Counted from the first letter of the stretch, positions 25,435-36,164 are shown. The stretch is 64,000 nucleotides of DNA from Triticum aestivum (GCF_018294505.1 NC_057802.1:309897137-309961136); one strand, 5' to 3'. Program-made: numbers and translations. Notes: generated by a model not told the origin, from the letters alone.

Positions 25435-28400
25435 CTAGCTGGTCCCAGCTTGACCGCCTCCCGCGGCAGGAGACGCACTCGCACGCGACGTAGTGCTGGA
25501 GGCGCGGTCAGGCTGGCCGGCTTCTCCACCAGCCGGCTCGGCGCCTTCACCCTCCTCCTCCTCCTCCTCCTCCTCACCCTCGTCGCTGGAGTCGATCTCC
25601 TCCGCCGAGTCCTCGCCGTACGCCGGGTCCAGCCCGAACCAATCTTCCGGCTGGGCGACTCCATTGTCGTCCACCTCGGGGGCGAAGACGTTGGTGTCGG
25701 TGTAGTCGGCGATCGCCGAAGCTTGCCGAATGATGGCCGACCGCGCCGGCTCGAGCTCCGTGTCGGCTTGCTGCCGCCAGGTCGCCAGCTGGTCCAAGTT
25801 TAGGCCGGGATACTAGGCCTTGACGAACTCCAGCGCCCGCCCGGCGCCGGAGCGGGCCGCTGACGCCTTCCAAGCCTCGAAGCGCCCGACGGCCACCTCC
25901 AGCCAATCGGCGGTCCGACTAGGAGTGCGCGGGACCACTTGGCCGGGCCAGAGGGCGGCCAAGACCTGTGACCCGGCACGCTGAAGCCGGCGGAGCAGCC
26001 TATGAGCCGGCTGGATACGAGCCTAGATCGCCAGGAGCTGCTTCTCCAGCGAGCGGCCGGCGGTTGGCGAGATCTCGAAGCCGGCTTGCCTCTTCGCCTG
26101 GCGACGAGCTTCGATGGCCTGGTTGGCAGCAGTTGAGTAGCCAGGGAAGTACTCTGCACGAAGAAGAAAAGAAAAGAAGAACCCCAAATCAGAAAAACAA
26201 GTCAAAATGACAGATGGCAAGAAAGGACGAAGGGGTAGACGACTTACCGTCAACCAGATCCTCAATCTGGCCATAGCCGGAGACCAGAGTCTGCCTGGCT
26301 TCGTCCCAGCCGGCCGCCTCCGTCTCGTACTCGGCCTGGAGGGCGGCTTCGCGGTCCTGTGCGGCCTTCAGCGCCGCCTTGTGGCTTTCCTCCTGGTCGG
26401 CCAGCTTCTTGACCAGGCGGTCGCGCTCCTGCACCAAGGCGGCGAGTTCCGCGTCCTTGGCACGAAGAGCAGTCTGGGACTCCCCCAGCTGTGCCCTCAG
26501 ACTGGCGTTGGCCGCTGCAGAGACAGAAGAAGAAGAACAATGAGAAATCATCAAGGAAGATCCGAGCCGACTGCTCAGCAGTCGGCCCGAATCTCGGGGA
26601 CTACACCCAGTGGGTGCGCTGACGCGCCCCCACATGAGATAGAGATCAAGTCACATACCTCGGCTTTCAGTGAGATCGGCGGTCTTCTGCGTCAGCTCCC
26701 GAGCCTGGGAGTTGAAGGCGGCCGCTCGGAGGTTGTGGTAGTCCTGCAAGATGGACAGAAGACCGAAGTAAGAACAAAAATAGCAAAGGCAAATCCACCA
26801 AGAAGTTCCAAGCCGCCTGCTCAGCAGCCGACTCGGAACTCGGGGACTACACCCAGTGGGTGCGCTGACGCGCCCCCACGAGAAAAGTCAAGGGCAAAGT
26901 TGAGAATACGAACCCGGATGTTTGCCCACGTGGCGAGGAATTCGTCGGTGAACTGCCTCAGCGTCGCGGCTTGGTTCTGGTGCCGGGTCCGGACGTCTTG
27001 TGCAGCAATGTTCACCACGGCTGTCCCTCCGCCTGGCGTCCACCCGGAGGTAGCGCTGGCCGCCTCCGCGTCTCGGGCCGACGAGCTGGAGCCCACGGCC
27101 GGCCGTGGCTCCGACGCCGCCTTATGCGGCTCCGACACGGCCTTCCCTGCGCGCCGGCTTGGCGGAACCCGGACTGCCACCTCAGCTCCCGCGGCCGGCT
27201 CGCCTTCCGCCGACCGTGCGAGCGCAGGCTCGGTCTGACCGCCTTGGGCCGCCCTAGTCGGAGGAGTCGGCCCCGGCGCCTCCCTCACGAAGATGACGTC
27301 GTCGCCGCTCCCGCCCAGACCCGGCTGGGAACCGCTGGCTCCCCCTGGCGAGGGATCCGCGTCCCCGGGCGCCATGGCGCGCAGGGGGGTGACCATCAAG
27401 GCCTCCCCTGCCGCCGCTTCGGCCTCGGCCTCTGCCTGGGCCTTGGCTGCAGCCTCGGCGAGCGCCTTCGTCGCTTCCTCGTCCCGAGCTGCCTGGGCGG
27501 CGGCTGCCTTCCGTGCCTCCGCCTCCCGCGCTTCCTGCTCCTCCCGCACCTCCCGCGCGTTCCTTTCCGTCGCCTCCAGGAGGGCGGCGCGGGGATCTAC
27601 GCGGCGGGTGGTGCTCCCAGAGCCCCCTGGCGACTCGACAACGGAGCCGGCAGCCGCCCGCTCGAGTGACAGTGGAGCTCTGATCAAAGAAAAGAAGACA
27701 AAGGTTCAGAAGACCACCCAAGAAAAGAAAGAAGGAGAATACACAGAAAGAGAGAAAGCTTACGCTGACATAGCCTGCGGCTGCTTCACCACTCTGCGGA
27801 AGCGAGCCGCCTTCACGGCCGCTTCTTCCCGCCTGGTGGCTGCCGCCCCACCCCTCGGCTTCTTCGTCCGGCTACCGAACATGCCCTGGGTGGCGCGACA
27901 TTTCTGGCCTCTACCCCGAGCAGGCTGCGCGCCGGAGGAGCCCGCGCCGCGTCCGGAGGCTGGCTGGCGGGGCGGGACGACTTCGGCTTCGTCCTCGTCC
28001 GGCCAATCATCGAAGGTCGCGGAGAACCCGGCGCCGCCTGCTTCGCCGCCGGCTTGGCCACCAGCCGGCTTGGCGGCTTCCTCCATGTGGACCGCCCCCA
28101 GATCGGGGTCCTCCTGGTCGTGCTCGGTCCGGTCGGGGGCGAAGCGGCGCTCCACGTCCGCCCCGCCGGCCGGCCGAAGCAGAGGATTCTGTCAAAAAGC
28201 GAGCCGACTGAGTTAGAGTCGGCCCAGAGGAACTCGGCGAGAAAGCTGAGAGAGAAAGAGAGAAAAAGAGAAGGGGAGCGTACCGTAGGCGGAGGATTGG
28301 CGCGGCTATATGGCTCCTTGCCGAATTGCCAGTCGTCGGGAAGCTGGCAGTTGGCGAGGTAGTTCACCATGTCGGCCGCGTCGGCCTGCGGCATCTCCTT

Positions 28401-29186
28401 GGTGCACATCCGGCTTGGATCGAGCTGGCCGCTCATCTGACAGATCAGATGAGGCCGGCTCTGGAGCGGGAGGACCCGGCGCGTGACGATCGCGGCCAGA
28501 AGGTCGGGCCCCGTCAGGCCCTCCGACTGGACCATCACCCGCAGGCGGGCGATGGCGGCGTTCCCTCCCTGCGATAGCGTCACCGCCCGGAAGGACCACT
28601 GGGGTAGCCTCCCCGCCGGTGGGCCGGCTACGTAAGCCGGCAGGTTGATGTAGTCGCCCCGGGGAGCGATGTTCCGCACGTAGAAGTATGATTTCTGCCA
28701 CTTCTTCACCGATTGGATCAGCGTGATGACGGGGAAGGGGTTGTCGGCGCCCGATCTCCGCGACGCGATGAAGGCGCCAGTGTGGGCCGGCACGCCCTTG
28801 CTGCGCGTACCCAGCTTCGACTGGAAGAATTCCCCCCAGAGCTCGAGGGTGGGGAGGACGCCGAGATAGCCCTCGCACAGGGTGACGAAGGCCGACAGCA
28901 GCACTACCGCGTTGGGGGTGAGGTGGTGCAGCTGGAGCTGATAGAAGTCCAGCCAGGAGCGGAAGAAGGCGCTCACTGGCAGGCCGAAGCCGCGCAGGAA
29001 GTGCGAGCGGAAGACCACCCGCTCGCCATCCCGCGGCGCCGGCCTGATTTCTTTCTCCGGCGCGAGGCGGACCTCCACTTTGTCCGCACTGGGCAGACGC
29101 CGTGTGTCGCGGAGGAAGTCGATGTGGTCGTTGTGGACAATGGAGCCATCCCAATCCCCGCAAAGCTGCTCTACGTGGGGAGGCAT
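25435..29186 (-). pseudogene. Antisense PF04195-like gene of Y, multi-exon
   Basis: Minus-strand gene opposite to Y gag-pol. Exon 1 (29186 to about 28284) begins MPPHVEQLCGDW and has the PF04195-type core: LRGFGLPVSAFFRSWLDFY, LTPNAVVLLSAF and CEGYLGVLPTLELWGEFF, aligning with exon 1 of the X gene although overall similarity is low. A donor (GTACGC) follows at 28283. Exon 2 (about 28184-27764, donor GTAAGC) is basic/acidic; exon 3 (about 27687-26912) is Ala/Glu-rich with coiled-coil character; exon 4 (about 26520-26247) is a clear heptad coiled coil; the last exons end in a run of glutamates near 25545-25575. Two TAG stops (26023-26025 and 25813-25815) interrupt the final part, consistent with CAG changes. 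Function unknown. Confidence 0.72.
26594..26878. repeat. Intronic duplicated segment in the Y antisense gene
   Basis: Two consecutive introns each carry a nearly identical block of about 70 bp containing CTCGGGGACTACACCCAG and TGGGTGCGCTGACGCGCCCC, at about 26563-26634 and 26807-26878. A shorter form occurs at 25290-25309. Confidence 0.7.
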
Positions 29187-29321
29187 GGCGGAAGCTAGCA
29201 CGGCGGCGGAGGAGCGTGCGAAGGAAGAGCGCGGCGGCGAGGCGCTGTCGCAGGAACGAGCAAGGCGAGAAGACGAAGGGAGTAGGAGGAGCGTGCGACG
29301 GTTTGCCGCCCTCCACCTCCC

Positions 29322-29333
29322 CCTACTTATAGC
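29322..29333 (-). promoter_or_regulatory. TATA box of the antisense promoter in Y
   Basis: GCTATAAGTAGG on the minus strand, about 136 bp upstream of the antisense start codon, with a CT-rich presumed leader. Its placement next to the polypurine tract parallels X, F and G. Confidence 0.6.
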
Positions 29334-29765
29334 CTCACGCGGCCGAAGAGGCCGGACGTGGGGGGAGACGTGGGATTAACTGCGCCCACTCCCCCCACGT
29401 CTCGCGTTTATTATGCATAAGTGCGAGCCGAAACTGCCGCACGGAACATGTGGGCGGTTCCGGGATACAAAAGATCCGCGCCTGGGCTGGGGCGCGGACG
29501 TGGCGGGCCCCCTCTCTGCGGCAACGTCCCGTCTCGCGCGTGGGCTGGCAGGCTTTCCGGCTACGTGGCGCGCCGTCGGCCCGTGGCCGGCCCGCAGCCC
29601 GGCGCACGTGCCAGCGGGTTCCCGCCCTCCGACTCCAGAATATTTCGGCTTAGGCGACGTGCCTGGCCAAGGCCGGCTCCCAGCTGCCGGCTTGTCGCGA
29701 TGGGAAGCTGTTCGAGCTTCTCGAACCCTACTCCACCTCGAAGCCCGATCAGCTTCGGGGACTAC
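29334..29765 (+). other. 3' internal end and polypurine tract of Y
   Basis: GC-rich non-coding sequence upstream of the 3' LTR. The last bases TTCGGGGACTAC (29754-29765) form the likely polypurine tract immediately before TGTCGGGG. The region doubles as upstream promoter DNA for the antisense gene. Confidence 0.6.
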
Positions 29766-30920
29766 TGTCGGGGTAAACGACCACGGGTAGCCTAACCGAC
29801 TACCCCTGGTTCTTCAGAAAATTTATCAGGCCTTTGGGCCTTCAAGCACTCCAAGCATTTGGGCCGCCTTCCCCGGCCGGCTACCACTAAAGCCGACTCC
29901 CGGAAGGCGACCCAGCCTCACCGACTCCAAGAAGCCGGCCAAGAAGAACGCCGACTCCTAGAAGCCGGTCGAGACCACAACTACTCCAACATAACGACGA
30001 CCTGACGGGGCATGGCCACAGTGCGGCCCACGACCCCCGAAGCCCGAGGCAGGCATGGTTACAGGAGGCCGTACGGGAGGGATGTCTCCCGTGCAGCCGG
30101 GCACTGTAGCCACGCCAGCTGCGACGTCATCCACGACCCCCTCCTGTACGGCCCAAGGACTGCGGGCCCCTTCAGCCAGAGGGAGGCGTGAAGGCGGCCC
30201 GGCCTTTTCTAGTCGGCCAGGAGCATAGCCGGCCTCCAGAAGCCGGCTATTCCCTTCCTCGAAGCAGGAGCCCATTTAAGGAGACAAGACGAGGCGAGGC
30301 TACAGTGATAGCACCCGACGCGGATCACTGTAGCCACGCTTACCTCGACAAAGCCCTCACCATCAGAGGCGCGGCTACAGTAAGCAGCCGCCGACAAGAC
30401 CCTAGGCGGTGGGGCCGGCCTGTCGACCGAGTAGCCGGCAGCCGGCGGGACCCAGCAGCCGGCGGAGGAGCCGGCAGGCGTAGACACTGATAGCTGGGGC
30501 CAGTTCCCAGTCGGATTACCATTGTACCCCCGGGGGGTAGGCCTATATAAACCCCCCGGAGCACCCATGCAAAGGGTTCGCACCCAAGCATAGTGGGCAC
30601 CTCTGCATGTTTGGCTTCCAAGCATAGCACACACACACACACCATAGATAGAGAGAAGCAAGAGCTAGCCTTGTTCTTCTTCTCCCTTGATCCCAACAGC
30701 TCTAGGAGCGATTGTAGCTACTCTTTATCGAGCTAGTGATCATGCGGAGACCCCGCAGAGCAGGACTAGGGGTGTTATCTCCTCGGAGAGCCCCGAACCT
30801 GGGTAAGATTCGCCGGCGTGCATGTCTTCGCCTCATCCCGTTTCCAGGCACCGGCGACGTTTTATTGGCTCCCACAATGATAAGCCATCCTTTGGCATAT
30901 GTCGCACCAACCACCCGACA
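29766..30920 (+). repeat. 3' LTR of Y
   Basis: 1155 bp, collinear with 17043-18218; TATA box at about 30543-30551; ends ACCCGACA before the GGTTT target copy. Confidence 0.94.
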
Positions 30921-31840
30921 GGTTTCGCGGATCATAAACCGGAGGGAGTCGAGATTGGGCCTTTTGATGCCTCCTTCTCAGGACCTCATTGGACGCGTTT
31001 TGATCCATCGTTAGCCGGAAGGACTGCGCTTGAATCAACTGGGTTTGGGCGTCGAGAGCCGCCCTTTTCCGCAGCCATCCTGATCCCCTCCGCTGCCAGA
31101 TCCTCCTTGGCTTTCACTAGATCCAATTTTAACTGCGCCACCTCCGCATCATACTGAGCTTGATCTGCCGGGTCAACCGTAGCGGTTAACAACGCCGTCA
31201 TCTTATCCGTGAGATCCATTAGCACCTGAGCCGGAGAAGGCACAGGGTTTCCCGCTCCAGCAGCGAGGTTCTGAACGGGCTGCGCACCGGCCATAAAGAC
31301 TCCAACCTGACTTGGCGGCTCAAACGGGTCCGGAATACTGTCACCATCGGAGTAACCCATGAGCCTGCCATCTTGGAGTTGATACAACGAGTTTGATTCA
31401 TCGGTGGTCGACTCGTCGTCAGAGCCGGCGGTCGCCTCATCACCAGATCCAGATCGATCGGAGGGCCCTCCATGGATACATCCCACAAAAGCATGCCTTA
31501 AGGCAGGCCGGGCCGGGGCGGGTCGTGCACGCTGAGCCGTCTCGACGAGATCGGCGCAGAGACCCGACTCACCAATCTGTCCAATGAAAACATGAATTCC
31601 GCCGAAGGGGACCCGGTACCCGTACTCAATTGAGCTGGCGTCGGGGCCCCAGTTTGCATCGTCGACATAGAGCTTGCCGCGACGACTCTTGGTCATCCGG
31701 CCCACAGCGTATCCCTTGAGCCCTTCGAAGCTGCCCTTCAAGAACTCAAATCCACCGTGCGCTGGCCCCACGGTGGGCGCCAACTGTCGTGGAATTGTCA
31801 CGGCAGATGTCCTCGTGCTAGGACTTAGTCGTGGAGCCAT
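30921..31840 (-). pseudogene. X1 gag, 5' part, starting in the LTR
   Basis: N-terminal gag of X1, separated from the remainder by Y. The open frame begins at ATG 31838-31840 inside the 5' LTR (MAPRLSPSTRT), crosses the primer-binding site as QLAPTVGP and enters gag proper (FEFLKGSFEGLKGYAVGR). An extra base near 31064-31070 (AAAA against AGA in X2) shifts the frame. X2 uses a different first codon because its U5 frame has a stop. Whether translation of the genomic RNA starts in U5 depends on the transcript start, which I cannot see. Confidence 0.8.
31765..31782 (-). other. Primer-binding site of X1
   Basis: TGGCGCCCACCGTGGGGC on the minus strand, two bases inside the 5' LTR end; identical to that of Y although the two LTRs are unrelated in sequence. 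Confidence 0.85.
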
Positions 31841-32304
31841 CGCAGCTAGGAAGCTTGAAGGGGTTAATGCGGGACAAGGAACACGAAGGTTTATACTGGT
31901 TCGGCCCCTTACGGTGAAGGTAAAAGCCTACGTCCAGTTTGAGGTGGTATTGATTAGGGTTACGATCGCCAGGGAACTAAACTGTTTTGCCCGGCTCTCG
32001 ATGAGATTGTTCTCTACCTTAAACCGCTGCCGGGTCGTCCCTTTATATAGGGAGGCTGACGCCCTGCAGCTCTCAGAGTCCCGGCCGGCTCATAAGACTG
32101 TCCGGCTCGGACTCTCAACTATTCTTGCCTTACACTACAAGTTCTAGCATAATAATGATTGCAACTACGGGCTTTAAGCCATATCCGGGTCTTAAGCCCA
32201 TCTTTGGCCCACCGTCTTCAGGCTTGGCACCGGGCTTCTAGCAATGACCATATGAGTAACCCGGCCCCTCCTGGCGGGTGACTCTAAGGTCTATATCCTC
32301 AACA
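31785..32304 (-). repeat. 5' LTR of X1
   Basis: 520 bp, differing from 5412-5931 at about two positions (CAGG/CAGC context near 31851 and G/A near 32017). Sense TATA box on the minus strand at about 32041-32049. Confidence 0.9.
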
Positions 32305-32605
32305 TTAGGCCCCAGATTGATTTGAGCTGGCTCATGTCAATCTCCCATTCCTTCGACAGAAAACCTCCGGCTTACCATTGTGTGAAGGCCATAACCCGGC
32401 GTGACATCATCCTCTGGACTCCGGGTAATCCGCCGTGACATCATCTTCCACTAAGCCCGTTTTTTACTCCACCAGATTCGCAACGGATCTTTACATTTAC
32501 TGTCATCCCGAAAATCGAGGCGTTTCGTGGGGAGATAACCACGCCGTGGTCTCCTTGATTCTCGCGCCCACTTATGAGCTCGCCTTATAAATAGGCCGAA
32601 GCAAT
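32305..32605 (-). mobile_element. Extra X-family 3' internal fragment beside the 5' LTR
   Basis: This 301-bp piece matches 5932-6223 with about four substitutions. It covers the polypurine-tract side and the antisense TATA region, ending at TATAAATAGGCC where element A resumes. Internal 3' sequence outside a 5' LTR is not part of a normal single insertion. It is what remains if two X copies shared an LTR and the outer one was later deleted together with part of A. Confidence 0.8.
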
Positions 32606-33374
32606 TCCTACAAGCATATGTTCCTCCCTCATAATAATTTTCAGTAACATCTTGAATGAATTCAACAATATAACCATCACATAAAGCATTCTTTTCATGA
32701 TCTACAAGCATAGAAAATTTACTACTCTCCACATAAGCAAAATTCTTCTCATGAATAATAGTGGGAGCAAACTCAACAGAATAATTATCATGTGAGGCAT
32801 AATCCAATTGAAAACTAAAATCATGATGACAAGTTTCATGGTTATAATTATTCTTTATAGCATACATGTCATCACAATAATCATCATAGATAGCAACTTT
32901 ATTCTCATAATGAATTGGAACCTCTTCCGAAATAGTGGATTCATCACTAAATAAAGTCATGACCTCTCCAAATCCACTTTCATAATTATCACAATAAGAT
33001 TCAACATCCTCCAAAATAGTGGGATCATTACTTACTAAAGTTGACACTCTTCCAAACCCACTTTCATCAATATAATCATCATAAATAGGAGGCATGCTAT
33101 CATCATAATAAATTTGCTCATCAAAACTTGGGGGACTAAACATATCATCTTCATCAAACATAGCATCCCCAAGCTTGTGGCTTTGCATATCATTAGCATC
33201 ATGGTTATTCAAAGAATTCATACTAACAACATTGCAATCATGCTCGTCATTCAAAGATTTAGTGCCAAACATTTTAATGCATTCTTCTTCTAACACTTTG
33301 GCACAATTATCGGAATACTTATTTTCACGAAAGACATTAAAAAGATGAAGTATATGAGGCAACCTTAATTCCAT
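32606..33374 (-). pseudogene. ORF of element A, unknown product, truncated
   Basis: About 256 codons from ATG 33372-33374 (MELRLPHILHLFNVF) until the junction with X sequence at 32605, after which the frame reads into foreign DNA. The protein is strongly acidic, rich in Asp, Glu, Asn, His and Tyr, with short internal repetition (ESGFGRVSTL and ESGFGEVMTL, each followed by a Ser/Asn-Asp-x-ThrIle segment). I recognise no gag, protease, RT or integrase motif. It lies where gag would start, about 100 bp after the primer-binding site, so it may be a diverged gag-like or element-specific protein. The C-terminus is lost. Confidence 0.6.
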
Positions 33375-33471
33375 TTTTTTGTAGTTTTCTTTTATAGACT
33401 AAACTAGTGATAAAACAAGAAACAAAAAGATTCGATTGCAAGATCTAAAGATATACCTTCAAGCACTAACC

Positions 33472-33489
33472 TCCCCGGCAACGGCGCCA
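33472..33489 (-). other. Primer-binding site of element A
   Basis: TGGCGCCGTTGCCGGGGA on the minus strand, nine bases inside the 5' LTR. Starts with TGG as expected for pairing to a tRNA CCA end. Confidence 0.75.
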
Positions 33490-33498
33490 GAAACTGCT

Positions 33499-35184
33499 TG
33501 ATCTCTATTATGCAACCTTCTTCTTGTAGACGTTGTTGGGCCTCCAAGTGCAGAGGTTTGTAGGACAGTAGCAAATTTCCCTCAAGTGGATGACCTAAGG
33601 TTTATCAATCCGTGGGAGGCGTAGGTTGAAGATGGTCTCTCTCAAACAACCCTGACACCAAATAACAAAGAGTCTCTTGTGTCCCCAACACACCCAATAC
33701 AATGGTAAATTGTATAGGTGCACTAGTTCGGCGAAGAGATGGTGATACAAGTGCAATATGGATGGTAGATATAGGTTTCTTTAATCTGAAAATATAAAAA
33801 CAGCAAGGTAACTAATGATAAAAGTGAGCACAAACTGTATTGCAATGCTAGGAAATAAGGCCTAGGGTTCATACTTTCACTAGTGCAAGTTCTCTCAACA
33901 ATAATAACATAATTGGATCATATAACTATCCCTCAACATGCAAAAAAGAGTCACTCCAAAGTCACTAATAGAGGAGAACAAACAAAGAGATTATTGTAGG
34001 GTACAAAACCACCTCAAAGTTATCCTTTCTGATCGATCTATTCAAGAGTCCGTAGTAAAATAACATGAAGCTATTCTTTCCGTTTGATCTATCATAGAGT
34101 TCGTACTAGAATAACACCTTAAGACACAAATCGACCAAAACCCTAATGTCACCTAGATACTCCAATGTCACCTCAAGTATCCGTGGGTATGATTATACGA
34201 TATGCATCACACAATCTTAGATTCATCTATTCAACCAACACAAAGAACTTCAAAGAGTGCCCCAAAGTTTCTACCGGAGAGTCAAGACGAAAACGTGTGC
34301 CAACCCCTATGCATAAGTTCACAAAGTCACGGAACCTGCAAGTTGATCACCAAAACATACATAAGGTGAATCAATTGAATACCCCATTGTCACCATGGGT
34401 ATCCACGCAAGACAGACATCAAGTGTTCTCAAATCCTTAAAGACTCAATTCGATAAGATAACTTCAAAGGGAAAACTCAATCCATTACAAGAGAGTAGAG
34501 GGGGAGAAACATCATAAGATCCAACTATAATAGCAAAGCTTGTGATACATCAAGAACGTGCCAAATCAAGAACATGAGAGGGAGAGAGAGATCAAACACA
34601 TAGCTACTGGTACATACCCTCAGCCCCGAGGGTGAACTACTCCCTCCTCGTCATGGAGAGCGCCAGGATGATGAAGATGGCCACCGGTGAGGGATCCCCC
34701 TCCGGCACGGTGCCGGAACAGGGTCCCGATGGTTTTTGGTGGCTACAGAGGCTTGCGGCGGCGGAACTCCCGATCTAGGTTATTTTCTGGAGGTTTCTGT
34801 ATTTATAGGAATTTTTAGCGTAGGTCTCATGTCAGGGGAGTCTCCGAGTCGTCCACGAGATAGGGGGATACGCCCAGGGGGTAGGGCGCGCCCCCACCCT
34901 CATGGACGGCCTGGGACTCTTCTGGCCCAACTCTTTTACTCCGGGGGCTTCTTTTGGTCCATAAAAAACATCAAAAATTGGCCCGTCAATTGGACTCCGT
35001 TTGGTATTCCTTTTCTGCGATACTCAAAAACAAGGAAAAAACAGAAACTGGCACTGGGCTCTAGGTTAATAGGTTAGTTCCCAAAATCATATAAAATAGC
35101 ATATAAATGCATATAAAACATCCTAGATGGATAATATAATAGCATGGAACAATCAAAAATTATAGATATGTTGGAGACGTATCA
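33499..35184 (-). repeat. 5' LTR of element A
   Basis: 1686 bp with TGATACGTCTCC...GAGATCA on the minus strand, complete, and followed by TTTAC at 35185-35189. It serves as a template for the content missing at 3449-3725. Confidence 0.92.
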
Positions 35185-35189
35185 TTTAC

Positions 35190-35924
35190 CCAGGTTCGGG
35201 CCACCTTGCGGTGTAAGACCCTACTCCTGCTTTGTGGTGGATTTGCCTCACGAGGGGCTGAGGAAGAACTTGTACAAGGGAAGAACAACCTCGCGAGGTT
35301 TGCTCTGGTGAGTGAATGAGCCGAGGGGATCGGATCGTCCCTCCCCTCTTGGTGGTGGCTAGCCTATACTCATAGTGGCCTCGGTCCTCTTCCCCCCAAA
35401 ACGTAGGCGGGAAGGAATCCCACAGTGGCCAATTTGAAAGGGGACAAGTAGTACATCTTATCCTGACGAAAGGTGGTCTTCGCCTGCAAAGCTTCTAGTC
35501 GTGAGGCTGCGGTAGGCTCGGCGATGACATCCGTCCTGTCGTCCTGGCGGTCTTGGTCTCGTTGCGTGGGAATGGACACCTTTGGCTGATTCCTCGGGAC
35601 TCCGTGCATGCGCTTGCCTCTTTAGCACCAAAGAGGAATTTGGCTCCTATGTGCCCGCTGGCGCCTGCCTGACCTTGGTCGTCATGGCTTGCGTCACCCC
35701 AACCTCATGAGGTTGGGCACCTACAAAATCTCCGCTCCTCAGGAGCGGCCTAGGGAGTCTGCTCCCTCAGGAGGTCTTGGCGTCATTCACCTCGCGAGGC
35801 TTGGCCCCTCGCGAGGGTCTTGTCTTGTTGGTGTCGTAGATGGGCCCTACCAGGCCACCGATGGAGCCACGCCGTGGGCCACAGGTAGGCAAGTCTGGGT
35901 ACCCTGGTTCCCAGAACACCGACA
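35190..35924 (-). repeat. 3' LTR of F, proximal piece
   Basis: On the minus strand it starts TGTCGGTGTTCTGG at 35924, directly after the purine-rich GGGCCTGGGGGCTAC (35925-35939), the likely polypurine tract. It is broken at 35189/35190 by element A. Confidence 0.75.
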
Positions 35925-36164
35925 GTAGCCCCCAGGCCCAAGGCACGCTCGGATTTGGCTTCGAGGCGAAGCCAAAGGGTAAGGGTGGAGCGCCGCGAGC
36001 CCCAATTGCCTGCGGACCGAGTCAACGCGTGGCGCTTGATTGGACGTGGGCGCCTCCACTTCCACATGCTGCCTCGGCAACTACCTGACTTGACAACTGC
36101 CTGGCACATGCAGAAAGGCCATCTTTGCTCGGAACGTGAGAGGTCGGCGGGTAGCCTTCCTCCA

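Larger units (their letters stand above)
17043..30920 (+). mobile_element. Tat-type Gypsy element Y, target duplication GGTTT
   Basis: Y is a complete 13.9-kb insertion in the gag of X1. LTRs (17043-18218 and 29766-30920) have TGTCGGGG...CCCGACA ends and are flanked by GGTTT at 17038-17042 and 30921-30925; removing Y rejoins the X1 gag sequence. Plus-strand order is PBS, gag-protease, amber, RT-RNase H-second RNase H-integrase, spacer, then an antisense gene on the minus strand, its TATA box, polypurine tract and 3' LTR. The LTRs differ at about a dozen substitutions plus short repeat-number changes by eye, indicating a recent insertion. It is higher in GC than its neighbours. Confidence 0.95.
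5412..32304 (-). mobile_element. Tat-type Gypsy element X1 (carries Y)
   Basis: X1 is a minus-strand Gypsy element with two 520-bp LTRs (5412-5931 and 31785-32304) that differ at only about 2 positions by eye. In sense order it has the 5' LTR, PBS, gag-protease (31840 to 14664, split by Y), in-frame amber, RT-RNase H-second RNase H-integrase (14663-11460), a repeat-rich spacer, an antisense gene (7024-10372), its promoter, polypurine tract and 3' LTR. The second RNase H is diagnostic of the Tat (Ogre/Retand) lineage. On the 5' side the LTR is followed outward by a 301-bp piece of X 3' internal sequence rather than by element A, and no target duplication is found, so that end is rearranged. 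Confidence 0.88.
2115..35184 (-). mobile_element. LTR retrotransposon A, target duplication TTTAC
   Basis: Both ends are defined by LTRs with TGAT...ATCA termini, flanked by the identical 5 bp TTTAC at 2110-2114 and 35185-35189. The element reads on the minus strand: 5' LTR 33499-35184, primer-binding site 33472-33489, one ORF fragment 32606-33374, an interior replaced by X1, then 4032-5411 and the 3' LTR 2115-4031. Only about 2.3 kb of its own interior remains, with no recognisable reverse transcriptase, integrase or protease. It is therefore either a non-autonomous family or lost pol when the X1-side junction formed. Similar LTRs are very common in Triticeae genomes, but I do not assign a family name. 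Confidence 0.88.
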
